From NCBI GenBank assembly GCA_001600455.1, contig BCKC01000011.1, positions 895,835-959,834 on the forward strand: a stretch of DNA of 64,000 bases, given 5' to 3'. Under the pieces are notes generated by a model, which saw only the letters and a program-made list of their open reading frames with translations, searched no databases and was not told the origin of the DNA. Made by a program: the position numbers and the translations under genes. Shown piece after piece: positions 49,857-63,247 of the stretch (within the stretch, counting starts at the first letter, position 1; every line of letters begins with the position of its first letter). This DNA comes from Endocalyx cinctus. Taxonomy: Eukaryota > Ascomycota > Sordariomycetes > Amphisphaeriales > Apiosporaceae.

Positions 49857-50578
49857 ATATAGGACAGCGGAGCTAGATCGGTAGATAGTCCATTACGTAG
49901 TAGGATAGCGACGGTGAAAGAATGAGTAATGGGACGTAATCTAATTTGATAATCTATGCCTTGATGATTATGGGAATCTCGGCCAGGATTTTCTTAATGT
50001 CCGTAGATGTAATCATAATTTCCTTGGATGTAACTTGATATGTAGATCCTCTTTTTTCCAACCCACCGTCCGGGTATTTCGTTACATCTAATCAGCTTAC
50101 ACGTAAGTCTCGGTGTTCCAATAAATTCATAATGGCGCACTATATCGTAGCTGGGGAAGAGTAATGGAGAATAAAAGAGGGGTAGAGAGACGTGAAGAAA
50201 GAGATCGAGAGTAGACGCCGGGTAAGCACCGCTGGGCGTCATCCCTTGGCACTAGTATGCATGGTGCTTTCTTTTCGACTAGCCATTTATAGATGCTATG
50301 GCCCCCACTGGAGTGGATTGCCGGAAGAATTGCTGTTGATCGCAAGCCTCCGGCACTCTTGGTACCACTCGATGCTATAAATCATCTCTTGGCCGTAGCA
50401 GAAGAATCTGAAAGGGTATAGGTATCTATGCCCAAGATAACCCTATTGAACAACAGATTATATAATCTGATATTTCTACATTCAGCTCCGTCGTCGTCTG
50501 AATATTCTAAACATCGACAAAAATATTTTCTTTCCGAGCTCCCAACATCTATGCTTTAAGTATAAGAAAACTGTCAAT
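49857..50578. other. HR-PKS promoter region
   Basis: About 720 bp, with no gene. I looked for AflR-type TCG-N5-CGA sites and found none that fit exactly. Confidence 0.45.
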
Positions 50579-53500
50579 ATGGACGATCCGGTGGCAGTGA
50601 TTGGCTTTGGCCTGCGTTTCCCCGGCGATGCTGTTAACGAGGACGGTTTCTGGAATATCATCGAGAATGGAAAATCCACGATGACCGAGGTGCCTAGAAG
50701 TCGGTACAATATTGACGCCTTCTTCAGCAAGAACAAGTCGAGTCTTAATAATGTAATACATTTGCTTCGGAAATTTGATCTCTAACTGATTGATGGTAAT
50801 TAAAGCTTTCTTGTCGCGGTGGCCACTTTGTTACCGGAGATATATCCGCCTTTGATGCTCCATTCTTTGCCATGGGCGGAGCCGAGGCCAAGGCCATGGA
50901 TCCTCAACTACGCCTCCTGCTCGAAACAACGTATCACGCCCTCGAAAATTGTATGTTCAAATATCAAATTTGGTTAGCTATTTCATTTCTAATTTTTCAT
51001 ATAATAGCGGGCCTTACCATGGAGTCTATCCGAGGTACTGCCACTTCCGTGTACGTGGGCAACCTCACGGCAGATTATTCGTCACTCTTTGACGACGAGG
51101 AGATTCGTGCCGCCTATCAAGCGACTGGTATGGCGGGAGCAATGCTTTCGAATCGAATTAGTTGGTTTTTTGATTTGCGGGGCCCCAGCATGACTCTTGA
51201 TACGGCGTGCTCAAGCAGTTTGGTTGGACTTCATCTTGCATGTCAGAGCATATTACAAGGTGAAACCGAAATGGTAAAATATCCAATTGAGCCCTGTATA
51301 TATTTTTTTCGCTAACATAGCGCCAGGGTATAGTAGGGGGCGTCCGATTGCAGCTTAATCCCACCACAATGACGTTACCACTGTCGAGGCAAAATTTCTT
51401 ATCTCCTGACAGTCACTGCTATAGCTTTGATGACCGAGCGAACGGTTACAGCAGGGGGGAAGGAATCGGAATGGTCGTAGTGAAACGTCTCTCAAAGGCT
51501 CTCGCTGATGGAAATACCATTCGAGCGGTAATCCGTGGAACCTCAAGCAACCAGGATGGCCGGACTCCTGTGGTCTCTCAGCCCAGTTCCGAAGCCCAAG
51601 CTGCTCTAATCCGGAAGGCGTACGAGAGCGCAGGCTTAGACTATAAGTCCACGACATATTTTGAGGCTCATGGTACCGGAACTCCAGTAGGTGACCCGAT
51701 TGAAGTCCAGGGTATCAGGGCAGTATTTTCCAGTCACCTCAAACGCGAACAGCCCATGTACATAGGATCAGTGAAGGCAAATATTGGGCATCTAGAGTCG
51801 ACAGCAGGAGTTGCCAGCGTGATCAAAGCGGTCTTGGCGCTTGAACATGGCGTTATCCCTCCGAATGCCATGTTGAAGAGGCTAAACCCGCAGATACATG
51901 CCGATGAATGGAATTTGAAGGTATGACCATTTTTATCTTACTTCAAACGCTTCTAGGTTGTGCTTACTTTTAAATAAACGTAGTTTCCGACTACGTCAAT
52001 GCCCTGGCCTAACGACGGGCAAAGGAGAGCCTCCGTGAACAGCTTCGGTGTAGGGGGTGCAAACGCTCATATAATTCTCGATGATGCCCTACACTATTTG
52101 CAAAGCCGAGGATTTGATGGCCAGCATAACACTCAGAGTATCATGCAAGACACAGCCCAGGGGGAGACTAAAAAGAATCATACGAATGGTGCGATGAAAA
52201 ATGGTCATGCCAAAAGTCACTCTAACCAGATGTCTTTTCTATTCCCATTATCAGCAGCCGAAGAGGAAGGTATATCACGAGTTGCCGTAGCGCTCGGAGA
52301 GCACCTTCGTCGGCGCGAGAATGTGGACACTGCCTATCTCCAAGATCTCGCTTTCACATTGTCTGATAAAAGAGACTTGCTCCCGTGGAAAGTTTATGCG
52401 GTCGGTTCAACCGGTCAAGAATTAGAGCAGAGCCTCTCCAATTTGCCCGCAACCCCAATTCGTGTTACTCAGCCGCCTGAGATCAACTTTGCTTTTACTG
52501 GTCAAGGAGCCCAGTGGGCGAACATGGGTATCGAACTCATGGATCGGTATTCTGTTTTCCAAGATTCTATGGAGCTCGCCGAAGAATTCTTCAAGTCTTT
52601 AGGAGCATCCTGGTCCTTGAGTGGTAAGTCAAAAGTTCAAGTCGCATATACTCAGCTAACACAAGTATGCTAGATGAGCTACGTAGGGAGGGGGTTTTAA
52701 GCAGAATCAACAGCCCAGAACTGGCGCAGCCAATCTGTACCGCTTTACAGATTGCCTTAGTAGACCTACTAGCCTCATGGAATATCGTACCTCGAGCTGT
52801 CGTTGGCCATTCTTCGGGAGAGATTGCTGCAGCCTACACCATCAGAGCACTCTCTAAGACAAGTGCTCTACGGGTTGCTTATTATCGAGGAGAAGCCGCA
52901 ATGAGATTAGCAGATGAAAATTCTGAAAAGGGTGCCATGCTTGCTGTCGGCCTTTCTGAAACAGAGCTTGCCCCGTATATCGCCGCTGTCGCCGGTGATG
53001 ACAATTCGGATCCCATTTCATGCGGGTGCGTCAACAGCCCTCAGAATACGACGGTAACGGGACTGGAGAGCTACATCGATACACTCTCAAAAAAACTAAC
53101 ATCGAAAAAAATATTCAATCGCAAACTCAACGTGCCAGTAGCATACCATTCGCATCAAATACTTAAGGCGGCTGATGGATATCGGAAAGCACTTGCCGGA
53201 AGTTTAGAGACTGGGGCTCCACACTCAAGTACGAAACGCCCAATCATGATATCATCAGTTACGGGTCAAGCCGCAGACCATAGGAGTCTGGTTGACCCGG
53301 AGTACTGGATTCGTAACCTTGTATCCAAGGTTAAATTCTCCGAAGCTCTCGAGCGCATGTGTTTGTCGTCTCAAAAAGAACACATTCAGAGCGATCTCAA
53401 GTCCTTAACCTACGTGATTGAAGTCGGACCGCATCCTGCTCTCGAGCGGCCAGTTCGAGAAACACTTCAAGATGTTATCGATTTTACGTACTGCACCGCC

Positions 53501-56500
53501 CTGCGCCGCGGCATGTCCGCCGTAGCTACTCTTCGGAGCTTGACCGGGGATCTTCTGATTAATAACTTACCAGTGAATTTACAATCGATCAATTCGAGCA
53601 GAGGTATAAAACGGCGTCCGAAAATGCTCTTAGATCTACCATTGTATCCGTTCAACCATTCAAGAACATATTGGCTCGAAAGCAGACTATCGCATAACCG
53701 TCGAACACGAGAGAATCCTCGGCACGATTTTCTAGGAAACCGGTCAGCCGACTGGAATCCTGCGAGGCCAAAATGGCGCTTCACCATCCGGACAACCGAT
53801 CTTCCTTGGATCGCTGATCATAAGGTAACATGCCTCAAAGTCTAGATAATTCAGCCTCTTTATTAACAGGTAAAATTTACAGGTTGACAATACTATTTTG
53901 TACCCAGGCGCCGGCCTCCTGGTTATGGCACTGGAGGCTGCTCGCAGTTTAACTGCAAACTTGACTGATATCTCAGGCTTTCGAATCAGAGATGTAAAGA
54001 TCCCCAATGCGTTAGTTATACCCACCGACGATGAGGGGATTGAGGCACAGGTACATATGCGCTCGCACAGTAGCGGGTCAAGCCAAGACTTCCATGCTTG
54101 GGATTTCAATATTTACTCGGTATCCGGAGGAGAATGGAAGCTACATTGCTCAGGACAGATTTCCGCTGAGCTCTCTCAAACAACCGATCTTGTCTCTGAA
54201 AATGAGCCAATCGATACTCACAGCGGAGCTTTCGACGGATTTGATAACCGTAATCCCACCAGCTATGACGAAGCAGATTTCTACAAAGCACTGAACCAGC
54301 AAGGATACGGCTTCGGCGGTGACTTTCAGGCGATTAAGAACATCAAAATCATAGAAAAAGAAGATGAAGCAACTGCAACGGTCCATTTCGGTCATTTACG
54401 AGAGCAAATAAAGCGTGGGGAAGTGAGCGACCATCTAATCCACCCGGCAACACTAGATGGCGTGTTCCACATGATGATGTTGACTCAATTCAATGGTGGC
54501 TCCTTGGCCCGAGTCCTTCCAACCCATTTCTCGGAAATTTTCGTCTCCGCCGTCGAGCTAAACGATTGTGCGTTAGATACCATGCTTCTGCACGGTAAAG
54601 TGAATGAAAGTACGGCTTTTGGATTACATGGCAATATAACAGCCGTGAGCCGCACTACCGGCAAGCCTGCAGTCGTGGTACGCAACTGCAGGTTCTCTTC
54701 GCTGTGGTCAACGGATCAAGGAACCCCACAATCAGAGCCAACAAGTTTGTTCCACCAAATGCATCATAAGCCAGATGCCAGTTTGATGCAGCGCAGTCAG
54801 ATCGAAGATTATCTCCGGAATGCTGTTAAGAATACAGCTAATGAGGATGGCGACATCAAGGCCGAAATAGTCTGTCGCCACTTCATGTCTACCGCACTCC
54901 AGGGGACATCCGAAGATAATAAATGGAGCTCTAAGCCCCATATGATCAAATACATTGAATGGGTCAAAGAATTTAATATCAGCGAGAAGAATTCCACCGA
55001 GAGGCTCATAGATAGAGAATGGCCCGAATTCAAGGACGTAGGGTCAAGACCTACTCTCATCGACGAATGGGCTAAAGGTGCACTATGGAGGGAAAAAGTG
55101 GTGCTTTTTTGGAGACACTTTGTCGAGATTTTGAAGGATGAGATAGATCCCTTGGACATTCTATTCAACCAAGGAGTTGCAGAGGCCATATACCGCAGCC
55201 CTCTTCTCGAGGCCACGACGGGCAGGCTTGCGGCTTACGTAGACCTACTCGCGCATAAGAACTCGGGTATGAATATTCTTGAAGTCGGCGCCGGGACCGG
55301 GAGCACTACGAGTTTGGTCCTCGAAACTCTCACACGACAAGGGTCATGTTCAGGCGCTTCCCCACGATTTAAACATTACGACTTTACCGACATTTCTCCA
55401 AGCTTCTTTTCCCAGGCTCAGGACCGATACGTCCGACACTCCAATCTCATGCGATTCAAAGTTCTAGATCTCGAGCACGATCCTGCAGAGCAGGGCTTCG
55501 AGATGGGATCTTATGACCTCGTTATCGCCGCAGCGGTGAGTTTGTCGGAAAGAATGCTTGATATCAATTGCTGCGAGATGCTGATGTTACTAGGTGCTTC
55601 ATGCTACGGAAAATATTGACAAGACAGTAGATCACGTCAAGAGACTTCTGAAACCGTAAGAGCATATTGACAAACTTCCAGAGTATCCAACAGAATATAG
55701 GCTGATTTAAATACCAGGGGCGGTCGACTCGTGTTCTCAGAACCCACCAACAAATTGATGGCATCAACTTCGGGAATTTTTGGCGTACTTCCAGGCTGGT
55801 GGCTCTGTGAGTCGACTTCTTTTACTCCTGCAACGCTTATGTATTGCTGACCTTTTTTTTATCCAGCGACGGAGAATTATAGGACCGGAGGGCCGCTCAT
55901 GAACCCACGAGAGTGGGATAAGGTTGTAAAACGCGCGGGCTTCGGGGAGCTTGAACTATCGCTATCGGATAACGTCGAAGGTGACAACATGACATCCCTT
56001 CTAACCACAAGCCTCCCGCCTCCGCCCAATCCCAACCCAATACTGGCTACGGCAATCCTGGCTCAGACACCTGGTCAGCTAGAGGTTGCCGAAGCCGTGC
56101 AAGCGCAACTCAAAGCGATTGGTGACAAGATGTGCAATATTATTACCACCGAAACCCTTGCCGAGGTCACAGCATCAACCTATGGTCACTGCATATCTCT
56201 TCTCGAATTTGAAGAGCCAATTATGTCGCACTTTTCGGAGAGCCAGTTCAAGTATCTTAAGGATCTCGTACGCAAGTTTAAAAGTATTATCTGGGTCACC
56301 ACCAAGTGCGGAACACGGCCGGAAAGTCCAGAGGCAGCTATGATGGCCGGGTTCGCAAAGTCTATCATGCGGGAAGACCCAAGCCGCACTCTCATATATC
56401 TAAACGTGAACTCTATAGATATAGCGGGGACAACTATCGCGCGAGTTGTGGAACAGGTCAGGAAAGTACCAGGGAATCGGGCTGAGACTGACCTTCTAGA

Positions 56501-58927
56501 AGAAGACGGCGTCATCTATATTCCACGTGTAGTGGAAGCATCGCGAGTCAACCGCTTGCTCGATTCGACGTTTCAAGAACTAAACCCCGAGCATATCGAA
56601 GTGAACGGCGACATCAAGAACGAAATTAACCTTCGGTTCACGCCGGGCCGTCTCGACTCTTTCCATTTCGGTCCGGTAGCTCCGGTTCCGCAGTCCTTAC
56701 AAGAGGACGAAGTCCTTATTAACGTGAAAGCCTCTGGTCTCAGTTACAGAGACGTGATGGTCGCGCTTAACCAGCTTCCATCCAGCGAATTTGGATGCGA
56801 GGTGTCTGGAGTGATCATCGAATCTGGAGTCAATTCCGGATTCAGTCCCGGCGACCGAGTGTGCGCATTTGCGGTGTCTGGCGGCTTCAGCTCATATATC
56901 CGAACAAAGAAGTCTCACGTTATGATGATGCCGTCAGCAATGAAATTCACCGAAGCGAGCTCAATACCTTTGGCCTTTACCACGGCACAATACGCACTTC
57001 GCCATGTTGCGAGACTCCGGGAGGGGGAAAGCCTTCTGATTCACGCCGCAGCCGGTGGCATCGGACAAGCCGCCATACAGATTGCTCAGAGCAGAGGAGC
57101 GGTCGTATACGTAACGGTCGGTACTCCCGAGAAGAAAAAGCTCCTTATGGAGAAGTACGGCATAAAAGCAAGTCATTGCTTTTCAAGCAGACATGTTTCC
57201 TTTGCGCAGCGAATCCTACAAAAAACTGCTAACAGAGGTGTGGATGTCGTCTTGAACTTGCTATCGGGTCTAGCCTTGACGGAGACATGGAGATGCATCG
57301 CCCCATTCGGACGATTCGTGGAAATTGGCAAGCGCGATATTCTGGCTTCTCGAAATCTACCTATGGACCCATTTCAGCGGAACGCGACATACTCTTCCGT
57401 GGACATGACTCTTGTGGCGAAGTTAGACGATAGACTGATGAGCGAAGTCAAGGACGAAGTGCAGGCCATTTTCCAGGACAACGCATCATGCAAGTTTATC
57501 GTCCCGACTCCGGTACAAGTGTTCAAATTGTCAGAAATCGAGGATGCTGTTCGTTTGCTTCAGACCGGTCAGCATATGGGTAGAGTCGTGGTAACTTGGG
57601 AACAGAAGGATATTATACGGGTATGAACCACTCCAGGATTCATCATTCCTTTTCAAACATTCGAATTCTAACATGTCAATAGATGATGCCAAAATCCCCA
57701 CTGGACTATCAATTCGACCCAAATTCAACGTACGTGATCACGGGTGGACTTGGTGGTATCGGAAGAAGCCTGGCTTCCTGGATGGTCAATTTTGGTGCGA
57801 AACATCTCGTTCTACTGTCTCGCTCAGGTATAAAGTCAGAAGAGGCAAAAGAGTTGGTTGCGAGACTCGAAAGGGGAGGGGTTCAGATATACGGGCCCCC
57901 TTGCGATATATCGAATGCTGAAGAGATAAAAAAGGTGGTCATGCATGTCCAAGCCACAATGCCGCCTATCAAGGGGTGTATCCACGGAGCTTTGGTAGTT
58001 ATAGTAAGTATCTATGCGACAGAATACCTCAATGGGCTTGACTAACGTTGTTTCAAGAACCGCATATTGCAAGACTTTTCGCTACAAGATTTCCAAGCAA
58101 ATCTCGATCCTAAAATCAAGGGCACATGGAATTTACAAAACTGCCTTCCAGACGATATGGATTTCTTTGTACTGCTCTCCTCCATTGCGGGGGTCAACGG
58201 CGCTCCTTCCCAAAGCCCTTATTGCGCCGCAAGCATATTCGAAGATGCCTTTGCAAGATATCGGCACTCGAGGGGCCAGCATTGCGTATCCGTGGATTTG
58301 GGAGTCGTCCGGGACGTGGGATATGTCGCAGAGCGGGTCGACGTGGCACGGTTCCTGGCAATGTCAATGACAGATCATAAATCGCTAACTACGGACGAGC
58401 TGTACTTCATGATGAAGTACGCATGCAGTCCCCATATCCCAATTTCCTCTCCGTGGGACACGCAACTCATTGGCGCGTTGACTACGCCGGGGTTTATTCG
58501 ACGTAGTGGCGTTGTCGAGGATCATGGATGGATGCGCATGCCCATCTTCTGCCATCTCTATCAGATGGAACAACAGAATCAAGTGGTGACCACAACGACG
58601 CAGACTAGCTCGGTCGAGACGCAGTTAGCCGAGACAAAGACAATGGCTGAGGCGGCAAAAGTCGTAACTAGAGCCTTGGCTAAGAGGTTGGCTCGCTCAT
58701 TGGCAGTCAATGTCAAGGAAATAGATATTAGCAAACCGCCTTATGTCTTTGGGGTTGATTCACTCGTTGCTGTGGAGCTCATATTCTGGTTTTCCAATGA
58801 GATCAGAGCCGAAATCCCCGTCATTCAGATCCTGGGAAACCATACTATAGCGCAACTCGGATCACTTGCGGCAGGCGTAAGCGGGTTTGTTCCTGCAAAT
58901 GTCCGTGAAGAAGAGAGTAAAGAGTGA
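50579..58927 (+). CDS. Highly reducing polyketide synthase, KS-AT-DH-cMT-ER-KR-ACP
   Basis: Type I iterative PKS making a reduced, possibly C-methylated chain. Twelve exons (introns 50753-50805, 50951-51007, 51274-51326, 51921-51983, 52624-52673, 53825-53882, 55536-55593, 55656-55717, 55807-55866, 57621-57682, 58004-58057) give 2572 aa. KS Cys in DTACSSS about 173; AT GQGAQW and GHSSGE Ser about 653; DH His about 988 (DHKVDN) and Asp about 1181 (HPATLDG); cMT ILEVGAGTGS about 1459; ER with GLSYRDVM and the NADPH motif HAAAGGIGQ about 1986; KR TGGLGGIG about 2199 and Tyr in SPYCAAS about 2340; ACP FGVDSL Ser about 2517. No thioesterase or carnitine acyltransferase domain follows, so release needs another protein. 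The second cMT block reads IAAAVLHAT, where Asn is usual at the third Ala. A zinc-cluster gene follows 1.6 kb downstream. Confidence 0.95.
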
Positions 58928-60500
58928 TGGATTAATAAATGGTAAGTCACAAAGTAGTGGGATATATATAATATTTAGAATCATGGGCTATACTAGAATG
59001 ATTCTATTATAAACTAACTTATATAACAGTCCTTAGGAATTTAAAGAACTGGCAGTGCTTTAAAATGGGATCCCACGACCTTCCCGTGGGGGGGAAGCTT
59101 ACTCCTAAATTTATAGGACTCCAACATAAAAGAAAAAAAAAATACCATGAATTTCCAACGAATTTTTTTTTCTTAAGCTGATTAAAAATTAACATACATA
59201 TAACTAGTATTGAAGAAAAAAATTCGATAATGATTATTTTGTTTTTCTTTTTTTTTTCTGTTGGAGTCCCATGGGAGTCTATGGGATCTTGGCGTGGGAT
59301 GGGAGTGTAAAGCCGTAGGAACTGGGGTTTAGAACCTTGTCACTAAGGCTAAGTAATGAGTGAGGATTAAGGATGAGTGCCCACAATAGGATGAGAGCGT
59401 TCGCCAGAGATTAGCGGAGCTGGCTTACGAAACTTGAGAAAGGCCATATAATGGATATACTCTTAGATTCTACCTGATTGAAGCAATATACATTAGCCAG
59501 TAATTGCAATCACATCGTACATCACCTTATTTGCCCTCAGCTTACCAACACATTGACAGTTTAGCTTGCTCGTTGAGGCCCTACCTTAAAGTAGTAGGTT
59601 TCTCAGGTTCCAATACGGAAAGGGATTACAGGAGCGCCAGATTAACATGGTATAATGATCTGATATGTAGTGTAAGTAAGCAGATTCCACTATAAAGAGT
59701 AATATCGTGTTATCATACATCTTTCCCTGCCAACCAATCAGTGTGTTATACTGTAAACCGCTCACTTTATATCGGAGTTAGGACAAGAAACCTTTCCCAC
59801 TGCATATTGATTACCAATGACTACTATAATTACAAATACTAAGCAGTATCATTCTGATCCTGGCGATGAAATCTAACCAGTTATATATCCCACATATATA
59901 TTGCACTAATAATAGGGGTCCGACGAAGTGGTAAAAAACGCTGTTTTGTATAAAAAATGGTGGTCAGAATGTGGGATTGCGGAGGAGGGGCTCCTCACCA
60001 TTACACCAGCTTGAGTATAAAAGTAAGCTGACCGTGCTTGGGGATATTCCTACAAAGTTGATGCTGCGAACTGGAAGCCATGTCAGCTCTGACTCGGAAT
60101 CATCACTAAGGATAAATTCATACCGATGAATACGAAATAATATGCGTTTCCCCTTAATTATTTTGAGTAACTTACTGGTGGTCAGAGGAAGATGCAGGCT
60201 GCACACAATCACGCCAGCCAGTCAGCTTATTCATATTATAAGCAGCCACAGAGCATTCATTCCACCTATGAATTTCTTGGAATCTCTACTCAGAAGTCGC
60301 ATTTGGGGTCTTCCTCCGAATTACATCATGTTCTCATCCTTGCAGCCAACGTGTCGACCCTGAATTTTGGGGAAGATTGCATCTTATATGTATTCTTTGT
60401 ACCCCCTTCGATTTTATGTCAAACTGAATTCTATCATGATTATGCATCACTATGAACTCCTCCTTTCACAGCCTTTTCCTTCCAAGATATAGTTGATGAG
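58928..60500. other. Intergenic with one MITE-like element
   Basis: About 1.6 kb between the HR-PKS and the zinc-cluster gene. It contains the repeat at 59083-59307. Otherwise no gene is recognised. Confidence 0.5.
59083..59307 (+). repeat. MITE-like inverted-repeat element, copy 3
   Basis: About 225 bp. Left end GATCCCACGACCTTCCCGTGGG; right end ATGGGATCTTGGCGTGGGAT, whose complement starts ATCCCACGCCAAGATCCCAT. The core is A/T-rich with A and T runs. It is related to 18404-18656 and, in reverse, to about 40347-40685. Non-coding. Confidence 0.65.
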
Positions 60501-61973
60501 ATGTTGTCTTCAAAGCGTCTCAAGCGGCAGGCCTGTCTACAATGCCGATCACAGAAACTAAAATGTGAGCGGATTGATAACAACGACTCCGATCCAGCTT
60601 CATGCGTGCGTTGCGCACGGAACGACAAGATATGTCAGATGAGTCAGCCGATTCGGCTCGGTCGACCGCCAAGAATAAATAGCGAATGGGGAGGAACGGT
60701 CTGGGACAGTTCTCAGCAAAAGAGCCCTGATCAGCTCCCATCCTTATCCATTCTTCCAGGTCTGGACGACTGGAACGGAGATCTAAGCTGGAGTATGGAC
60801 AATGCATCTTCAGATAATAGCCATAGCACCCCGAGCACGATTTCCATGACGCCCCAGTCTGGGTCAAGGAACGAGCTTTTTCAGACATCAGTCGACGTTT
60901 CCACTTCATGGAGAACCATGGAGACGTATAATAACTCAAGCGAAGATATCAAAAACCAAAATGCACAGAAGCCAAACAGCCTACAAAAACCGAACGACAG
61001 CGGGTTTCCTACACCCTTGAATCCATATTTTAGCTTGTCCACGCTATTATCTACGGGAGAAAATAACAATTCAACACTAAGAGACGAGACAAGCAACTTA
61101 GGGAAAGCGGTCGAGCTTTCAAATGGTCTTGGATTATTTTCAACCAGAAGAGATACTGCTGATACTTCACGTGAATCCAACGAAGCTGAGGAAAGTAACA
61201 ATGAGAGTTACATTATGGCACTATCTACACTGCACCTGAAGATTTGCAAAGGTTTGGAAGCCGTTCAGAACAATCGTGACTCGCCTATTGACATGGTTAT
61301 TGGTTCCCTCGACGACTTCGCCTGCGTACTAGACAAAATCACTCCGCTTTCATCCTCGTCATCGGAAGACGAAGCTTGTATAAACGCGATATACGAATTA
61401 GGCACGAGAAAACGTAAAGACAGACAAGAGTCCGCCCACCTTGAAATGCCAGTCATCTTGTTAGTGTTGAGCTGCTACGTCAAAATGCTATCCCTTTTCT
61501 GCATCACGTTCTCCCGATTTCTGCAGAGCCGATCCTCGTTCCCGACGCTGAGCCCTGATCTTAGCAGCACCCCTTCGTCCCAGTCACACTCCGTAATGTG
61601 TCAGCTTTGGCATTCGGGATTGCGAAATAGAGGGATTCAGGCTGCCTTACTGGTGCAGCTAGTTGAGTAAGTGACTACCTATATACAAGTCCCCGCTTCA
61701 AAACTACCGAAGGATTTAAATTATTTCGCTTCTAGGGTTGATGCTATTAAGTGATGATTACTCAAATTGAGAAAAGTCGTGACTGACGCAACCGATCATA
61801 GGTACACAGTGAGTCGTGTGGAGTCAGTGCTGAAAATTGGTATGCAAGATATAACAACGCTAGGGCTTGTTCAAGCCACCATGCATTCCAAGGAGGTACA
61901 AGAAAATATCACCATGCTATCAAACTATATGAAAAGGGTACGTAACAGTTTGGGGCTAGATACTCTTAAGTAG
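60501..61973 (+). CDS. Zn2Cys6 transcription factor, AflR-like
   Basis: Probable pathway-specific nuclear activator of the adjacent HR-PKS. Two exons (intron 61667-61771) give 455 aa. The zinc cluster is at the very N-terminus: CLQCRSQKLKC, a spacer of 13 residues, then CVRCARNDKIC, the six-Cys pattern, followed by a basic LGRPPR as in AflR-type regulators. A long Ser/Asn-rich region follows. The C-terminal helical part (LSTLHLKICKGLEAV, PVILLVLSCYVKMLSLF, LVQLVEKVVTDAT) is the AflR-type regulatory domain. The last junction is uncertain: a TAG acceptor at 61735-61736 would end the protein quickly, while a GAG acceptor at 61771 keeps a natural helix and is preferred. The gene is co-directional with the HR-PKS. 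Confidence 0.85.
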
Positions 61974-63247
61974 AAGTTATGATTTTGTCTGTCCCTAAGG
62001 TCGCCCTAAGAGATATCAGCGCGCCGGCTTAGCTACCTAAGTGGTATCGTAATGATTTTAGCATCCCATGATATGGATGAAAAATACGCAACATATTGTC
62101 ATAACCAATGTTTTGAGGTACCGCCCATGCGTATGCTGTCATGGATACCTAGGGTATAGAACCTCATGTGGGAGTCTGCTTCCCGTGTATAATGCAACCT
62201 ACCTAGGTAAACGTTATATCAGTCTCGCATGCCGCTTAGGTTACCCAAGCGGTCTTAAGATTCTATCAGGCTGATACACACTACTGCAGTTATACGCATT
62301 ATTTGTACCACGCATACCTTGGCAAGCATGCTAGTCAGGACTTCATCATATGTATGTTGATTAAGTAATTACGTTCCATTCAGTATAGGCCAATTATTGA
62401 TATACCACAGTTATAAGCTTAAGGCTGGTAACGTGGCTATTGTGGCTTCTATCTACACATCAACTAATTATATCAACAGATGTTACATGTCAGAAAACAG
62501 TCTCTCTTCATCCGTAGAGTAGCTGAGTGGGCGTTATCCGAAGTTAGTGTAGGATTTCCAGGGGCTTAATTAAATTACCCCACATTAGAAAGATCTTCCA
62601 CGTTATCAATCGGATGTCAGGTCAAGTCCTCCCTCGGCCCACGGATAGTCCAAGCATGGGATTTTTTTTCTCTCATCATAAGTGATACTCATCTAAATAT
62701 GAATCAGTTGATTGACGTTATGTAGTAATCCCATGTGCTAGAAATTACTTTCGCTGGAGGTGATAAGACGCTTAGCATATGAGGCTCATTACACTATCGC
62801 CCTCTTTATCGACGTTAACCTGAGAACCCATCGCATGTGGATCCACGGCAGATGAGGAGAAATTTTTGTCATTGGACAAGGGTAGGTCGTAATTTAATTA
62901 TACGTGTATCTGAAGACAAGCATCGTAAGAGCACGTTACAGCTTCAGCCACTCACAATCTTCAATTATAGAGGTCCTCCAAATTCGTGTGCAGTGTAGAG
63001 TATGATAATTACCCCAGCTGCCCAGGCTCGTAAGAACTATCGAATATCTGCATATCTTGGTAACATTGCGATCCTAGTTTGGTAAGTTATATTATACCTT
63101 GACGTCACGTCATTTTAAACCAGAGAAAACTTCTCCTATGTGATTTCTTGTGTAACTTATTCATCCAAAATAAATTAGGTCTGATCTCCCCTTTCTCCCA
63201 AAACAGACCTGCGGTTCCGGTTTTTCTGCGAACCAAAGTAAGATAAT
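61974..63247. other. Intergenic
   Basis: About 1.3 kb with no gene recognised. CTAGG- and ACCTAAG-like short motifs recur between 62020 and 62260 without a clear unit. Confidence 0.4.

Noticed and set aside
49857..50578. AflR-type TCG-N5-CGA sites for the neighbouring regulator
   Set aside because: I searched the HR-PKS promoter by eye and found only partial matches.
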